A stretch of DNA of 64,000 nucleotides, taken from NCBI RefSeq assembly GCF_034259425.1, contig NZ_JAXIVU010000002.1, forward strand, positions 124,001 to 188,000, read 5' to 3'. The translations under genes and the position numbers were made by a program. The first letter of the stretch is position 1. The number at the start of each line of letters is the position of its first letter. The notes under the pieces were generated by a model, which was given only the letters and a program-made list of their open reading frames with translations, did not search any database and was not told the origin of the DNA. Source of the stretch: Denitrificimonas halotolerans. GTDB lineage: Bacteria > Pseudomonadota > Gammaproteobacteria > Pseudomonadales > Pseudomonadaceae. Shown here one piece after another: positions 20,343 through 28,585 of the stretch.

Positions 20343-21785
20343 CTAGTCTAGCCACGCACGGTTATGTTTCTCCAATAGGCTGTGTGCCTGCTCAGGGCCA
20401 TTAGATCCAGCGGGATAGGGGCGAGGACGCTGATAGTGCTGTTGCCAGCCTTTTAAGATCGGGTCAACCCACCGCCATGCAGCTTCAACTTCATCGCGCC
20501 GCATAAAGAGAGTGGAGTCATTTTCTATTACATCCAGTAATAAGCGTTCATAGGCCTTCCAACGCCGGCTATCTTGAAAAAACTCTGCTAAGTTGATATC
20601 GAGATTGACAGGTTCTAAGTGCATGCCTTTGCCAGGTACTTTAGCCATTAACTCAAGGCTGATGCGCTCTTCGGGCTGGAGGCGAATGAGCAGTAAATTA
20701 GCTTGGCTGTCGTTAAATAAACTGTGTGGTACAGGTTTAAATTGAATGGCTATCTCTGAGGTTTTTTTAGCGAGACGCTTACCTGTGCGTAAGTAAAAAG
20801 GCACACCTGACCACCGCCAGTTATCCACCTCTACTTCCATTGCGACAAAGGTTTCTGTATCGCTGTCGCTGTTCACTCCTTTTTCGAAGTAATAAGCAGG
20901 AGCGTTATGTCCACCCACGTGGCCGGCTGTATATTGACCGCGCACAGTTTTATCTTGGACATCAAGCCCGCAGATGGGCTTGAGTGCTTGTAAAACTTTT
21001 ACTTTTTCGTTGCGTACGGAGTCAGCATCAAAACGTACAGGTGCTTCCATTGCGATTAAGCAAAGTAATTGTAATAAGTGATTTTGCAACATGTCGCGCA
21101 TGGCACCTGCAGCATCATAATATGCACCACGGTTTTCCACTCCAATGGTTTCATTGACGCTGATTTGTATATGATCTATGTGAGCAGAGCGCCAAACAGG
21201 CTCAAATAAAGCATTGGCAAAGCGTAGAGCCATGAGGTTTTGAACTGTTTCTTTGCCCAAATAATGATCAATACGAAAGACTTGCTCTTCAGCAAAGGCA
21301 GTCCCAATGGCAGCATTAATACTTAATGCAGAATCAAGTGAGTGACCAATGGGTTTTTCCACTACAATACGTGTATGCGGACCGGCTAATCCATTGATGG
21401 CCAAGTTAGAAGCAATACTGGCAAACAGATGTGGCGCGGTAGCTAAGTAATGGATGTAAGCGTGCTCTGGACTATGCTTTAAAAACTCTGTAAGCCGGTT
21501 AAAGTCAGCTGCCTGGGCAGCATCTATGGCGAGATAATCGAGACGTTTGCTAAAGCTGAACCAAGTATTGTCGTCAAAGTCTTTCTTTTCAATTTGCGCA
21601 CGACAGTGGCGTTCTGCGAGAGCAATATAATGTTGACGCGCTAAGAGCTTACGCGAGATGCCTATAATGCGCATTGTTTTAGGTAGGCGATGCTCACGGT
21701 GTAGATGATAGAGTGCAGGCAGCAATTTATGCAGGGCTAGATCACCAGTACCGCCAAACACTAGCATGTCACAAGGCGTGCTCAA
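20343..21785 (-). CDS. zwf: Glucose-6-phosphate 1-dehydrogenase
   Basis: 480-residue NAD(P)-dependent enzyme that oxidises glucose-6-phosphate at the entry to the Entner-Doudoroff and pentose phosphate routes. The nucleotide-binding motif VFGGTGDLALHKLLPALY is at the N-terminus, and the substrate/catalytic motif RIDHYLGKETVQNLMALRF lies near residue 172. TTG start at 21785 after TAGGAGAG; the frame is open further upstream to 21863 but runs into the hexR operator. Divergent from hexR, with the HexR box between them. Confidence 0.95.
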   Translation of the reverse strand: MSTPCDMLVFGGTGDLALHKLLPALYHLHREHRLPKTMRIIGISRKLLARQHYIALAERHCRAQIEKKDFDDNTWFSFSKRLDYLAIDAAQAADFNRLTEFLKHSPEHAYIHYLATAPHLFASIASNLAINGLAGPHTRIVVEKPIGHSLDSALSINAAIGTAFAEEQVFRIDHYLGKETVQNLMALRFANALFEPVWRSAHIDHIQISVNETIGVENRGAYYDAAGAMRDMLQNHLLQLLCLIAMEAPVRFDADSVRNEKVKVLQALKPICGLDVQDKTVRGQYTAGHVGGHNAPAYYFEKGVNSDSDTETFVAMEVEVDNWRWSGVPFYLRTGKRLAKKTSEIAIQFKPVPHSLFNDSQANLLLIRLQPEERISLELMAKVPGKGMHLEPVNLDINLAEFFQDSRRWKAYERLLLDVIENDSTLFMRRDEVEAAWRWVDPILKGWQQHYQRPRPYPAGSNGPEQAHSLLEKHNRAWLD

Positions 21786-21824
21786 GGTTGCTCTCCTATG
21801 GAAAAACGTGCGAATAAATGATTG

Positions 21825-21841
21825 TTGTAGTATAACTACAA
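21825..21841. promoter_or_regulatory. HexR operator in the zwf/hexR intergenic region
   Basis: Perfect inverted repeat TTGTAGT-ATA-ACTACAA, matching the TGTARTnnnAYTACA consensus known for HexR in gammaproteobacteria. It lies 40 bp before the zwf start and 44 bp before hexR, so HexR probably represses zwf and itself. Confidence 0.85.
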
Positions 21842-21884
21842 AATAGCTACATAACTGTGGCACTAGCTAAATGAGTTTAACATT

Positions 21885-22754
21885 GTGAATTTGTTACAGC
21901 ACATCACCGAATCTCTTGAGTCACTGCGCAAATCAGAAGTCAAAGTAGCGCAGTATGTTTTATCTGATCCAGCTGCGGTTATGCACAGCTCGATGTCTGA
22001 TCTTGCCGCTGTTGTTGGGGTGAGCGAGCCGACTATCGTACGTTTTTGTCGCGCTGTTGGTTGCTTAGGTTTCCAAGATTTAAAACTACAACTTGCACAA
22101 AGTTTAGCCTCGGGAGCCAGTTTCGGTCAGTTTGCTATCAGTGAAGAGGATACTGTCACTGACTATGCATTAAAGATTTTTGATACTACTTTGCATACTT
22201 TGATTGATGTGCGCGAGCACCTCAACATTGAAGCGTTAGAGCGTGCAATAGCCATTATTGCAGAAGCTAAACGAGTCGAGTTTTATGGCTTTGGTGCTTC
22301 TGGAGCCGTGGCAGCAGATGCTCAGCATAAGTTTTTCCGTTTGTTGCTAACAGCTGCTGCTTATAGTGATCCGCATATGCAAGCCATGTCAGCTGTAACT
22401 TTGCAGCCGACGGATGTGGCGATTTGTATTTCTCAATCAGGTCGTTCTAGGGATTTATTAACCACTGCTAATTTGGTGCGAGAAACAGGTGCTTTTCTGA
22501 TTACGTTGTGCCCAAGTAACACGCCTTTGGCAGATTTATCAAGCATTAACTTGGCCATTGATGTACAAGAAGATACCGAGATTTATACGCCTTTGACCTC
22601 CCGTATCGCACACTTAGTAGTGATTGATGTGTTGGCCATGGGGGTAGCTATGTCGCGTGGATCTTCACTGGTTAGCCACCTGAAAAGTGTGAAGCGCAGT
22701 TTACGGCGCTTACGCTTGTCACCTAAGACTACTAAGTCATCTGATGAAGCATAA
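21885..22754 (+). CDS. hexR: HexR, RpiR-family transcriptional regulator
   Basis: 289-residue repressor of glucose metabolism genes that responds to 2-keto-3-deoxy-6-phosphogluconate in the known family. The N-terminal helix-turn-helix (SDLAAVVGVSEPTIVRFCRAVG, read as SDLAAVV then SEPTIVRFC) is near residue 39, and the C-terminal SIS sugar-binding domain (FYGFGASGAVAADAQHKF, ISQSGRSRDLL) runs from about 125. GTG start. Divergent from zwf, which carries the matching operator. Confidence 0.93.
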   Translation: MNLLQHITESLESLRKSEVKVAQYVLSDPAAVMHSSMSDLAAVVGVSEPTIVRFCRAVGCLGFQDLKLQLAQSLASGASFGQFAISEEDTVTDYALKIFDTTLHTLIDVREHLNIEALERAIAIIAEAKRVEFYGFGASGAVAADAQHKFFRLLLTAAAYSDPHMQAMSAVTLQPTDVAICISQSGRSRDLLTTANLVRETGAFLITLCPSNTPLADLSSINLAIDVQEDTEIYTPLTSRIAHLVVIDVLAMGVAMSRGSSLVSHLKSVKRSLRRLRLSPKTTKSSDEA

Positions 22755-22832
22755 GGCTCAATGCGTCTTATGCTTTTAAAATGAGCCTAAAACTGGCACT
22801 ATCGCATCATCATTATTATTCACTGCTTAGCT

Positions 22833-22868
22833 ACCCAGCTTAAATTTTGCTTATTAAGTTGGGTTTTG
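22833..22868 (+). terminator. Terminator after hexR
   Basis: ACCCAGCTTA pairs with TAAGTTGGGT (one G-T pair) and is followed by TTTTG. The rest of 22755-22934 is the leader of the ABC transporter genes. Confidence 0.7.
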
Positions 22869-22934
22869 TCTGTTGCTCGTAACAGGGCGCATATTTGCTA
22901 TAAGCATACTCTTCGTTATAAAAGAGGATATTTT

Positions 22935-23711
22935 ATGGCTGAGGCCATTCCTGCCTTAGAAATACGCGATCTGCATAAACGCTATGGCGATTTAGATGTG
23001 TTGAAGGGCATTTCTTTAACTGCACATGACGGCGATGTGATTTCAATTTTGGGGTCTTCGGGTTCGGGTAAATCAACGTTTTTACGTTGTATTAACTTGC
23101 TAGAAAACCCACACCAGGGACAGATTTTCTTTTCCGGTGAAGAATTACAGTTAAAGCCAGGTCGTAATGGAGAGTTGGTTGCGGCCAGTCATGAACAAAT
23201 TAATCGCCTACGCACACAAGTGGGTTTTGTTTTTCAAAACTTTAATTTGTGGCCACACATGACTGTGCTCGATAATGTGACTGAGGCACCGCGCCGAGTG
23301 TTGGGTTTAAGTAAAGATGAAGCTATTGCAACTGCTGAAGTGTTGCTTGCTAAAGTTGGTATTGAGGATAAACGTCATGTATATCCGAATCAGTTGTCGG
23401 GTGGTCAGCAGCAGCGTGCGGCCATAGCACGTACATTGGCTATGCAGCCTAAAGTGATTTTATTTGATGAGCCAACCTCTGCTTTAGATCCTGAGATGGT
23501 GCAAGAAGTACTGGGTGTGATTCGTGCTTTAGCTGAAGAAGGCCGCACTATGTTAATGGTGACTCATGAAATGAGTTTTGCTCGACAAGTGTCCAGTGAG
23601 GTTGTATTTCTACATCAGGGTGTCATTGAAGAGCAAGGTACACCGGAGCAGGTGTTTGATAATCCGCAGTCAGAGCGCTGCAAACAGTTTATGTCTAGTC
23701 ATAACCAATGA
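22935..23711 (+). CDS. Polar amino-acid ABC transporter, ATP-binding protein (HisP-like)
   Basis: 258-residue ABC ATPase that powers uptake of a polar (probably basic) amino acid. Walker A GSSGSGKST, Q-loop FVFQNFNLWPHMTV, signature LSGGQQQR, Walker B VILFDEPTSALDP and the H-loop VTHE are all intact. The FxxLNPHxTV-like Q-loop and the length are those of the HisP/GlnQ group. The ATG at 22935, after AAAGAGG, is chosen over an open frame extending to 22866. Followed by its binding protein (11 bp) and two permeases. Confidence 0.92.
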   Translation: MAEAIPALEIRDLHKRYGDLDVLKGISLTAHDGDVISILGSSGSGKSTFLRCINLLENPHQGQIFFSGEELQLKPGRNGELVAASHEQINRLRTQVGFVFQNFNLWPHMTVLDNVTEAPRRVLGLSKDEAIATAEVLLAKVGIEDKRHVYPNQLSGGQQQRAAIARTLAMQPKVILFDEPTSALDPEMVQEVLGVIRALAEEGRTMLMVTHEMSFARQVSSEVVFLHQGVIEEQGTPEQVFDNPQSERCKQFMSSHNQ

Positions 23712-23721
23712 GGCGACAACT

Positions 23722-24477
23722 ATGAAAAATTATAAAAAAATACTCTTAGTGGCTGCGGCCAGCTTGTCATTCGCTACAACAAGCTTTGCAGTAGAAACGC
23801 TTAAAATTGGTACTGAAGGTGCTTATCCTCCGTTTAATCTCATTGATTCTAATGGTGAGGCAGTTGGTTTTGATCTTGATATCGCTAAAGCATTGTGTGA
23901 AAAAATGGACGTTGAGTGCAGTGTTGTAACATCTGACTGGGATGGCATTATTCCAGCGCTCAATGCTAAAAAGTTTGATTTCTTAGCAGCGTCGATGTCC
24001 ATCACAGAGGAGCGGTCGCGTGCAGTTGATTTCACTGATCCCTACTACACTAATGGTTTGCAGTTTGTTGCACCGAAAAGCAGCGACTTTAAACTCGATA
24101 AAAAGAGTATGAAAGGCAGAGTGATAGGTGCACAACGTGCCACTATTGCAGGTCATTGGTTAGAGGATAATTTTGGTAAAACTGTTGATATTAAATTTTA
24201 TGATACCAATGAGAATGCTTATTTAGATTTAGAGTCAGGACGTCTTGACGGTGTTCTAGCGGATAAATTTGTAAACTGGGAATGGCTGCAAAGTGAGGCA
24301 GGTGCAAACTTTGAGTTTAAAGGTGACCCCGTTTTTGATAATGACAAAATTGGTATCGCTGTGCGTAAAGGTAATAATGAGTTGCGTGAGCGCCTAAACA
24401 CAGCGCTAAAAGAAATTGTTGAAGACGGTACTTATAAAACGATTAACGATAAGTACTTCCCATTTAACGTTTATTAA
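23722..24477 (+). CDS. Periplasmic amino-acid-binding protein (SBP family 3)
   Basis: 251-residue binding protein with a typical Sec signal peptide (MKNYKKILLVAAASLSFATT, cleavage probably after SFA). The family 3 signature GAYPPFNLIDSNGEAVGFDLD and DFLAASMSITEERSRAVDFT resemble the LAO/HisJ/ArgT group, so arginine, lysine, ornithine or histidine is the likely ligand (inference). It is cotranscribed with the ATPase. A terminator just after it should make it more abundant than the permeases. Confidence 0.92.
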   Translation: MKNYKKILLVAAASLSFATTSFAVETLKIGTEGAYPPFNLIDSNGEAVGFDLDIAKALCEKMDVECSVVTSDWDGIIPALNAKKFDFLAASMSITEERSRAVDFTDPYYTNGLQFVAPKSSDFKLDKKSMKGRVIGAQRATIAGHWLEDNFGKTVDIKFYDTNENAYLDLESGRLDGVLADKFVNWEWLQSEAGANFEFKGDPVFDNDKIGIAVRKGNNELRERLNTALKEIVEDGTYKTINDKYFPFNVY

Positions 24478-24494
24478 TTTAAAGCGTTCGCTGT

Positions 24495-24526
24495 AAAAAA
24501 CCGCCACTAATTTTGTGGCGGTTTTT
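24495..24526 (+). terminator. Intra-operon terminator between binding protein and permeases
   Basis: AAAAAACCGCCAC / GTGGCGGTTTTT hairpin with a 7-nt loop. It lies inside the transporter cluster, so it probably acts as a partial terminator that lowers permease expression relative to the binding protein. Confidence 0.85.
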
Positions 24527-24554
24527 CCTTGCACACGCCACACAAGTGTTTCTC

Positions 24555-25250
24555 ATGACTTTTGAACTCTATGGTTTCGGCCCAGCGCTTTTAGCTGGTG
24601 CTTGGATGACGATTAAGCTTGCCCTGTGCTCGTTGGTTTTAGGCCTAGTGTTAGGTTTGGGTGGCGCACTAGCAAAAACATCTCCTTATCGCGTATTACG
24701 CTGGCTTGGCGATGCCTACTCAACCATGGTGCGTGGTGTGCCTGAGTTATTGTGGGTGTTATTAATCTATTATGGGTCTGTAAACTTTGTCCGTACCCTT
24801 GGGGAGGCTATTGGTCATCCTGAGATGGAGCTGACTGCTTTTGCAGCAGGTGTTATTGCACTGGGCTTGTGTTTTGGTGCTTATGCTACTGAGGTTTTTC
24901 GTGGTGCTTTATTGGCAATTCCGCGGGGGCATCGCGAAGCGGGTTTAGCACTGGGGTTATCGCGCACACGGATTCTCTTTCGTCTCGTATTGCCGCAAAT
25001 GTGGCGTATTGCTATTCCAGGTTTGGGTAACCTTTTCATGATTCTGATGAAAGATACTGCGCTGGTATCTGTTGTTGGTCTTAATGAGGTGATGCGCAAT
25101 GCACAAGTGGCGGTGACTGCTTCAAAACAACCATTCACTTTCTTTATGGTAGCTGCTTGCATCTATTTGGCTTTAACCATGGTGAGTATGCTGATCTTAT
25201 ACTTTCTAGAGAAGCGCGCTAATCGTGGTTTTAAAAGGAGTGCAGCATGA
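24555..25250 (+). CDS. Amino-acid ABC transporter permease (HisQ-like)
   Basis: 231-residue inner-membrane permease with about five hydrophobic segments. The permease (EAA) loop HREAGLALGLSRTRILFRLVLPQ is near residue 130 (read as HREAGLALGL then SRTRILF). The ATG at 24555 is chosen because the longer frame (24513) would run through the terminator stem. It overlaps the second permease by 4 bp. Confidence 0.9.
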   Translation: MTFELYGFGPALLAGAWMTIKLALCSLVLGLVLGLGGALAKTSPYRVLRWLGDAYSTMVRGVPELLWVLLIYYGSVNFVRTLGEAIGHPEMELTAFAAGVIALGLCFGAYATEVFRGALLAIPRGHREAGLALGLSRTRILFRLVLPQMWRIAIPGLGNLFMILMKDTALVSVVGLNEVMRNAQVAVTASKQPFTFFMVAACIYLALTMVSMLILYFLEKRANRGFKRSAA

Positions 25251-25936
25251 ATTGGGATGTAATTATTAAGTGGCTGCCTAAGTTGCTGGAAGGTGCTTAT
25301 CTAACTTTAGAATTGGTAGCCATTGCAGTAATAGTGGGCTTGCTGTTGGCAATTCCTTTAGGTATGGCTCGTGCTTCGCGTCATTGGTATATGCGAGTGT
25401 TGCCCTTTAGTTATATTTTCTTTTTTCGTGGTACGCCTTTGCTGCTGCAGTTGTTCTTGGTTTATTACGGTTTAGCTCAGTTTGATATCGTACGGCAGGG
25501 GCCTTTGTGGCCTTATTTGCGCGACCCTTACTGGTGCGCAATTATTGCGATGACCATGCATACAGCGGCCTATATAGCGGAGATTATTCGCGGTGCTATT
25601 CAAGCTGTCCCGCCGGGCGAAGTTGAAGCAGCGCGCTCTTTGGGTATGAGTCGTGGTCAAGCAATGTGGCATATAGTTTTGCCGCGTGCTATGCGGATTG
25701 GCTTACCAGCTTACAGTAATGAAGTCATCTTAATGCTGAAGGCAAGTTCGTTGGCCAGTACCATCACTTTACTTGAGCTGACCGGTATGGCGCGCACTAT
25801 TATTGCCCGTACTTATTTACCCGTAGAGATTTTCTTTGCTGCAGGTCTGTTCTATTTAGTAATGACTTTTATATTGGTACAAATCTTCCGATGGTTAGAG
25901 CGTAAACTGCGTGTGGATGCGTTGCAGGGCCGTTAA
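25247..25936 (+). CDS. Amino-acid ABC transporter permease (HisM-like)
   Basis: 229-residue second permease of the same importer, with hydrophobic segments near 20-40, 60-80, 100-120 and 190-215. The EAA loop PGEVEAARSLGMSRGQAMWH is near residue 128. ATGA overlap with the preceding permease shows coupling and a heteromeric membrane channel. Confidence 0.9.
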   Translation: MNWDVIIKWLPKLLEGAYLTLELVAIAVIVGLLLAIPLGMARASRHWYMRVLPFSYIFFFRGTPLLLQLFLVYYGLAQFDIVRQGPLWPYLRDPYWCAIIAMTMHTAAYIAEIIRGAIQAVPPGEVEAARSLGMSRGQAMWHIVLPRAMRIGLPAYSNEVILMLKASSLASTITLLELTGMARTIIARTYLPVEIFFAAGLFYLVMTFILVQIFRWLERKLRVDALQGR

Positions 25937-27178
25937 TTGCACAATTTTGAAACAGCTATTTTAAGTGCAGAAGCGCTGCGCGAACGTTTTTTAGCGCTAG
26001 ATACTTTTCTCTTTTCTCAGCGAAGTATTTGGTGTGATAAACCGTTTGTGCAGAAGCATTTAAGTTGGGAAGACAAGTATCCTGAATTAGCAGCTTGGTT
26101 ACGCAAACGCAGTCTCGCCGAGGCTGAGGCTTTTCATGGAGATCCAGCATCTATGCTTGCGCCCAATCCTTTTCCTTTATGGGCGATGCAAGCTGTAGAG
26201 TTGTCTCGTATCGGTTGTTTCCAACCGGTGGTTTTGAGTGAGCGACCACGGCGTATGCAAAGCGGTATCGCGGAGCGCAAGTGGCAACAGATTGAAGCTT
26301 TTTCTAGTGCGATTCACAGTGGTGCTCGACAGTCTTTTTCGCGCTGTCAGCGCTGGCTGGATTGGTGTGCAGGTAAAGGTCATTTAGGTCGTTATTTAGC
26401 TTGGCCCAATACGCAGTTAAAAAGTTTGGAGTTTGATCCTAAGCTGGTTCATAGCGGCCAAGCCATGAGTCAAAAATACCTTCCGCAAGCACAGCATATC
26501 TTGTGTGATGTGATGACGGCAGCAAGCACACAGTTTTTGCGAGACAGTGATGGGGTAGTGGCTTTACATGCTTGTGGCGATTTACATACGCATTTAGTAC
26601 GGCAGGTCAGTGCTCATAAGGTCAATGCCTTAGCTTTAGTGCCTTGTTGTTATAATCGAACTGTTGCACAGTCGTATCATCCGTTATCAAGCATGGGACG
26701 GAAGTCTCAACTATCTCTAAGTCGTGATGACCTAGGATTACCGTTAATGGAAACTGTTACAGCAACAGCTCGAGAACGGCGCTTGCGTGATCAGTCTATG
26801 GCTTGGCGCTTAGCCTTTGATCAGGTCCAGCGTGAGGCGAGAGGAGTGGATGAGTACCTGCCAACGCCTCCTTTATCTTCTAAGTGGTTTAATAAATCTT
26901 TTGCTCAATGGTGCCAAGATTTAGCTGCTTTAAAGGGATTGTCTCAGCTACCAAAGCAAAACTGGCAGCAGCTTGAGGCGTTAGGTTGGCAACGATTAGC
27001 TGAGGTGCGTAATTTGGAGTTGGTACGTAGTTTATTCCGTCGTCCGTTGGAGTTGTGGTTGATTTTGGATCAAGCGTTATTTTTGATGGAACAAGGTTTT
27101 TATGTAGAACTGGGTGAGTTTTGTGCTCAAACACTGACCCCGAGAAATTTATTACTGTTAGCGAAATCTATTCAATAA
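25937..27178 (+). CDS. SAM-dependent methyltransferase
   Basis: 413-residue protein with a class I methyltransferase core. RWLDWCAGKGHLGRYLAW near residue 147 is a glycine-rich SAM motif I, VALHACGDLHTHLVR near 210 a later core strand and LVPCCYNR near 235. This combination is typical of the methyltransferase domain in METTL25/GSTCD-like proteins, found as an uncharacterised single-copy gene in pseudomonads. The target is unknown. TTG start directly after the permease stop, so it is probably read with the transporter genes. Confidence 0.75.
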   Translation: MHNFETAILSAEALRERFLALDTFLFSQRSIWCDKPFVQKHLSWEDKYPELAAWLRKRSLAEAEAFHGDPASMLAPNPFPLWAMQAVELSRIGCFQPVVLSERPRRMQSGIAERKWQQIEAFSSAIHSGARQSFSRCQRWLDWCAGKGHLGRYLAWPNTQLKSLEFDPKLVHSGQAMSQKYLPQAQHILCDVMTAASTQFLRDSDGVVALHACGDLHTHLVRQVSAHKVNALALVPCCYNRTVAQSYHPLSSMGRKSQLSLSRDDLGLPLMETVTATARERRLRDQSMAWRLAFDQVQREARGVDEYLPTPPLSSKWFNKSFAQWCQDLAALKGLSQLPKQNWQQLEALGWQRLAEVRNLELVRSLFRRPLELWLILDQALFLMEQGFYVELGEFCAQTLTPRNLLLLAKSIQ

Positions 27179-27272
27179 CGCGCAAACATCGATGGTTGTT
27201 GCTTTGTAGAGTTTTTTGGTGAGCGATATGATTGTTTTTGAAAATAATTCATTTAATTTTTTCAAAAAAAGC

Positions 27273-27300
27273 TTTACAAGGTGTCTGGTTTCTATATAAT
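27273..27300 (+). promoter_or_regulatory. Promoter of tRNA-Thr
   Basis: TTTACA (27273-27278), 16-bp spacer and TATAAT (27295-27300), a near-consensus sigma-70 promoter ending 10 bp before the tRNA. Confidence 0.8.
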
Positions 27301-27310
27301 AGCCGCCATT

Positions 27311-27386
<76 letters not shown>

Positions 27387-27540
27387 AATTACAATCTGAG
27401 TGTAGACATAAAAAAAGCTTTGTGGTCTACTTTCAGCCAATAACCTGCAGGTCTCAACGTTATGGATGGCCGTCCAAACGTTAAAAATACAGGCCTAAAC
27501 CTCACGAGGTTCTTCGCACCTCGATGTTTGTACAGGTAGA
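27387..27540. other. Presumed left attachment/arm region of the island
   Basis: Non-coding stretch between tRNA-Thr and the integrase. It contains several small inverted repeats (GTAGAC/GGTCTAC; AACGTT twice, around GGATGGCCGTCC; CGAGGT-TCTTCGC-ACCTCG) that could be integrase arm sites. Assigned as attL-side DNA only from its position; no copy of the tRNA 3' end was found at the other island border. Confidence 0.4.
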
Positions 27541-27545
27541 ATAAG

Positions 27546-27591
27546 CGCCCTATCAGCTTGATGTCAAATTAAATGCTGATAGGGCGTTTTT
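27546..27591 (+). terminator. Strong terminator between tRNA-Thr and the integrase
   Basis: CGCCCTATCAGC / GCTGATAGGGCG perfect 12-bp stem followed by TTTTTC. It would stop transcription from the tRNA into the island and may also stop the integrase transcript. Confidence 0.85.
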
Positions 27592-27625
27592 CTATCTGCG
27601 TCTTTTTAAACGCTAAAACTATACA

Positions 27626-28573
27626 TCATTTTATTAGTTTTGGCATCGTATTAAGCAAATCTCGCATATCCTCTAGGTCTGGCACCACATATTCAAGTGT
27701 GGTGCGGATATCTTTGTGGCCAAAAATGGCCTTCACAAGGTGTAAGTTTTTCTCTGGTTGCCTCATGAGCTTGGTTCCCAGCGTGTGTCTGAGACGGTGA
27801 GGAGAGGCTGGAAAATCGAGACGAGCAGAGAGTTCTCGAAAGGCATTTGAAATATTTGAGTCCTGCATTGTCTTGTATTTGTACCTGTTTGTTCCGAACC
27901 GAGTGACGTTGAATAGTTGGTCATCGGGTTTAAAGCGCATTTCTTTTGCTTTGGCCTGCAAAATGCCTAGCGCTTCTACCAGGCCATTAGGGATTGGAAT
28001 GATGTTCTCGCTGTGTGCTTTCGAACCCTGGATGCTTAAAAAGATTGTTTGATCCCCAAGGTTCACATCTTTTAGGCGGATATTGAGCAGCTGATTGCGC
28101 CTCATGCCTGTGTAGTACAGCGTTTCAAACACAACGCTCCAAAACCAGGTGGGGTGGATTCTACCGCTATAACGGTTTTCGTTTTCTTCGTGTATGAGCT
28201 CAGAAAATACTTTGTGCGTTTTCGCAATTTGCTCGTCTGAAAGTGTCTTCTTTCGTTTTCCAGGCGTGCGAACCTGCAGCGTCTTGAAGTGATTCTCAGG
28301 CCAATGCACCAAGCCTTGCTCAAGTGCAAATGTGAGCACCGCCCTCAGCTGTCGGCAGTATGAGTTCCAAGATGTAGCAGATAGTCCATTTACTCTTAAC
28401 TCACGATCCCTCCATTCCAGCAAGTTATCTCGCGTTACTTGTTTAATGGAGTTCACGCCTAGTTTGCTCATGCAGCTGGTAAACTTCTGCATTGCCTGGC
28501 TGTAGGACTTCATTGTCCGAGGGCGCAAGATTTTTTCTTTGAAATAATGTTCTAAAATTAATTTATCAACCAT
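27626..28573 (-). CDS. Tyrosine recombinase/integrase
   Basis: 315-residue site-specific recombinase. An N-terminal SAM-like core-binding domain precedes the catalytic domain with Arg in YYTGMRRNQLLNIRLKDV, HRLRHTLGTKL (HxxR), GHKDIRTTLEYV (His and Tyr), so the catalytic set is complete. It reads toward tRNA-Thr from 240 bp away and likely integrated the island there. It lacks the extra motif that marks integron integrases, so it is not the source of the cassette array. The relaxase gene ends 12 bp upstream. Confidence 0.92.
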   Translation of the reverse strand: MVDKLILEHYFKEKILRPRTMKSYSQAMQKFTSCMSKLGVNSIKQVTRDNLLEWRDRELRVNGLSATSWNSYCRQLRAVLTFALEQGLVHWPENHFKTLQVRTPGKRKKTLSDEQIAKTHKVFSELIHEENENRYSGRIHPTWFWSVVFETLYYTGMRRNQLLNIRLKDVNLGDQTIFLSIQGSKAHSENIIPIPNGLVEALGILQAKAKEMRFKPDDQLFNVTRFGTNRYKYKTMQDSNISNAFRELSARLDFPASPHRLRHTLGTKLMRQPEKNLHLVKAIFGHKDIRTTLEYVVPDLEDMRDLLNTMPKLIK

Positions 28574-28585
28574 GGGTACTTCTCG

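Noticed and set aside
20343..21863. Longer N-terminus of zwf starting at 21863.
   Set aside because: It would code across the HexR operator and lacks a ribosome binding site; TTG at 21785 follows TAGGAGAG and fits the family N-terminus.
27626..28573. The island integrase as the missing integron integrase.
   Set aside because: It has a complete R-H-R-H-Y set but no additional integron-specific domain near the second patch, it faces the tRNA, and it is 4.5 kb from the first cassette.
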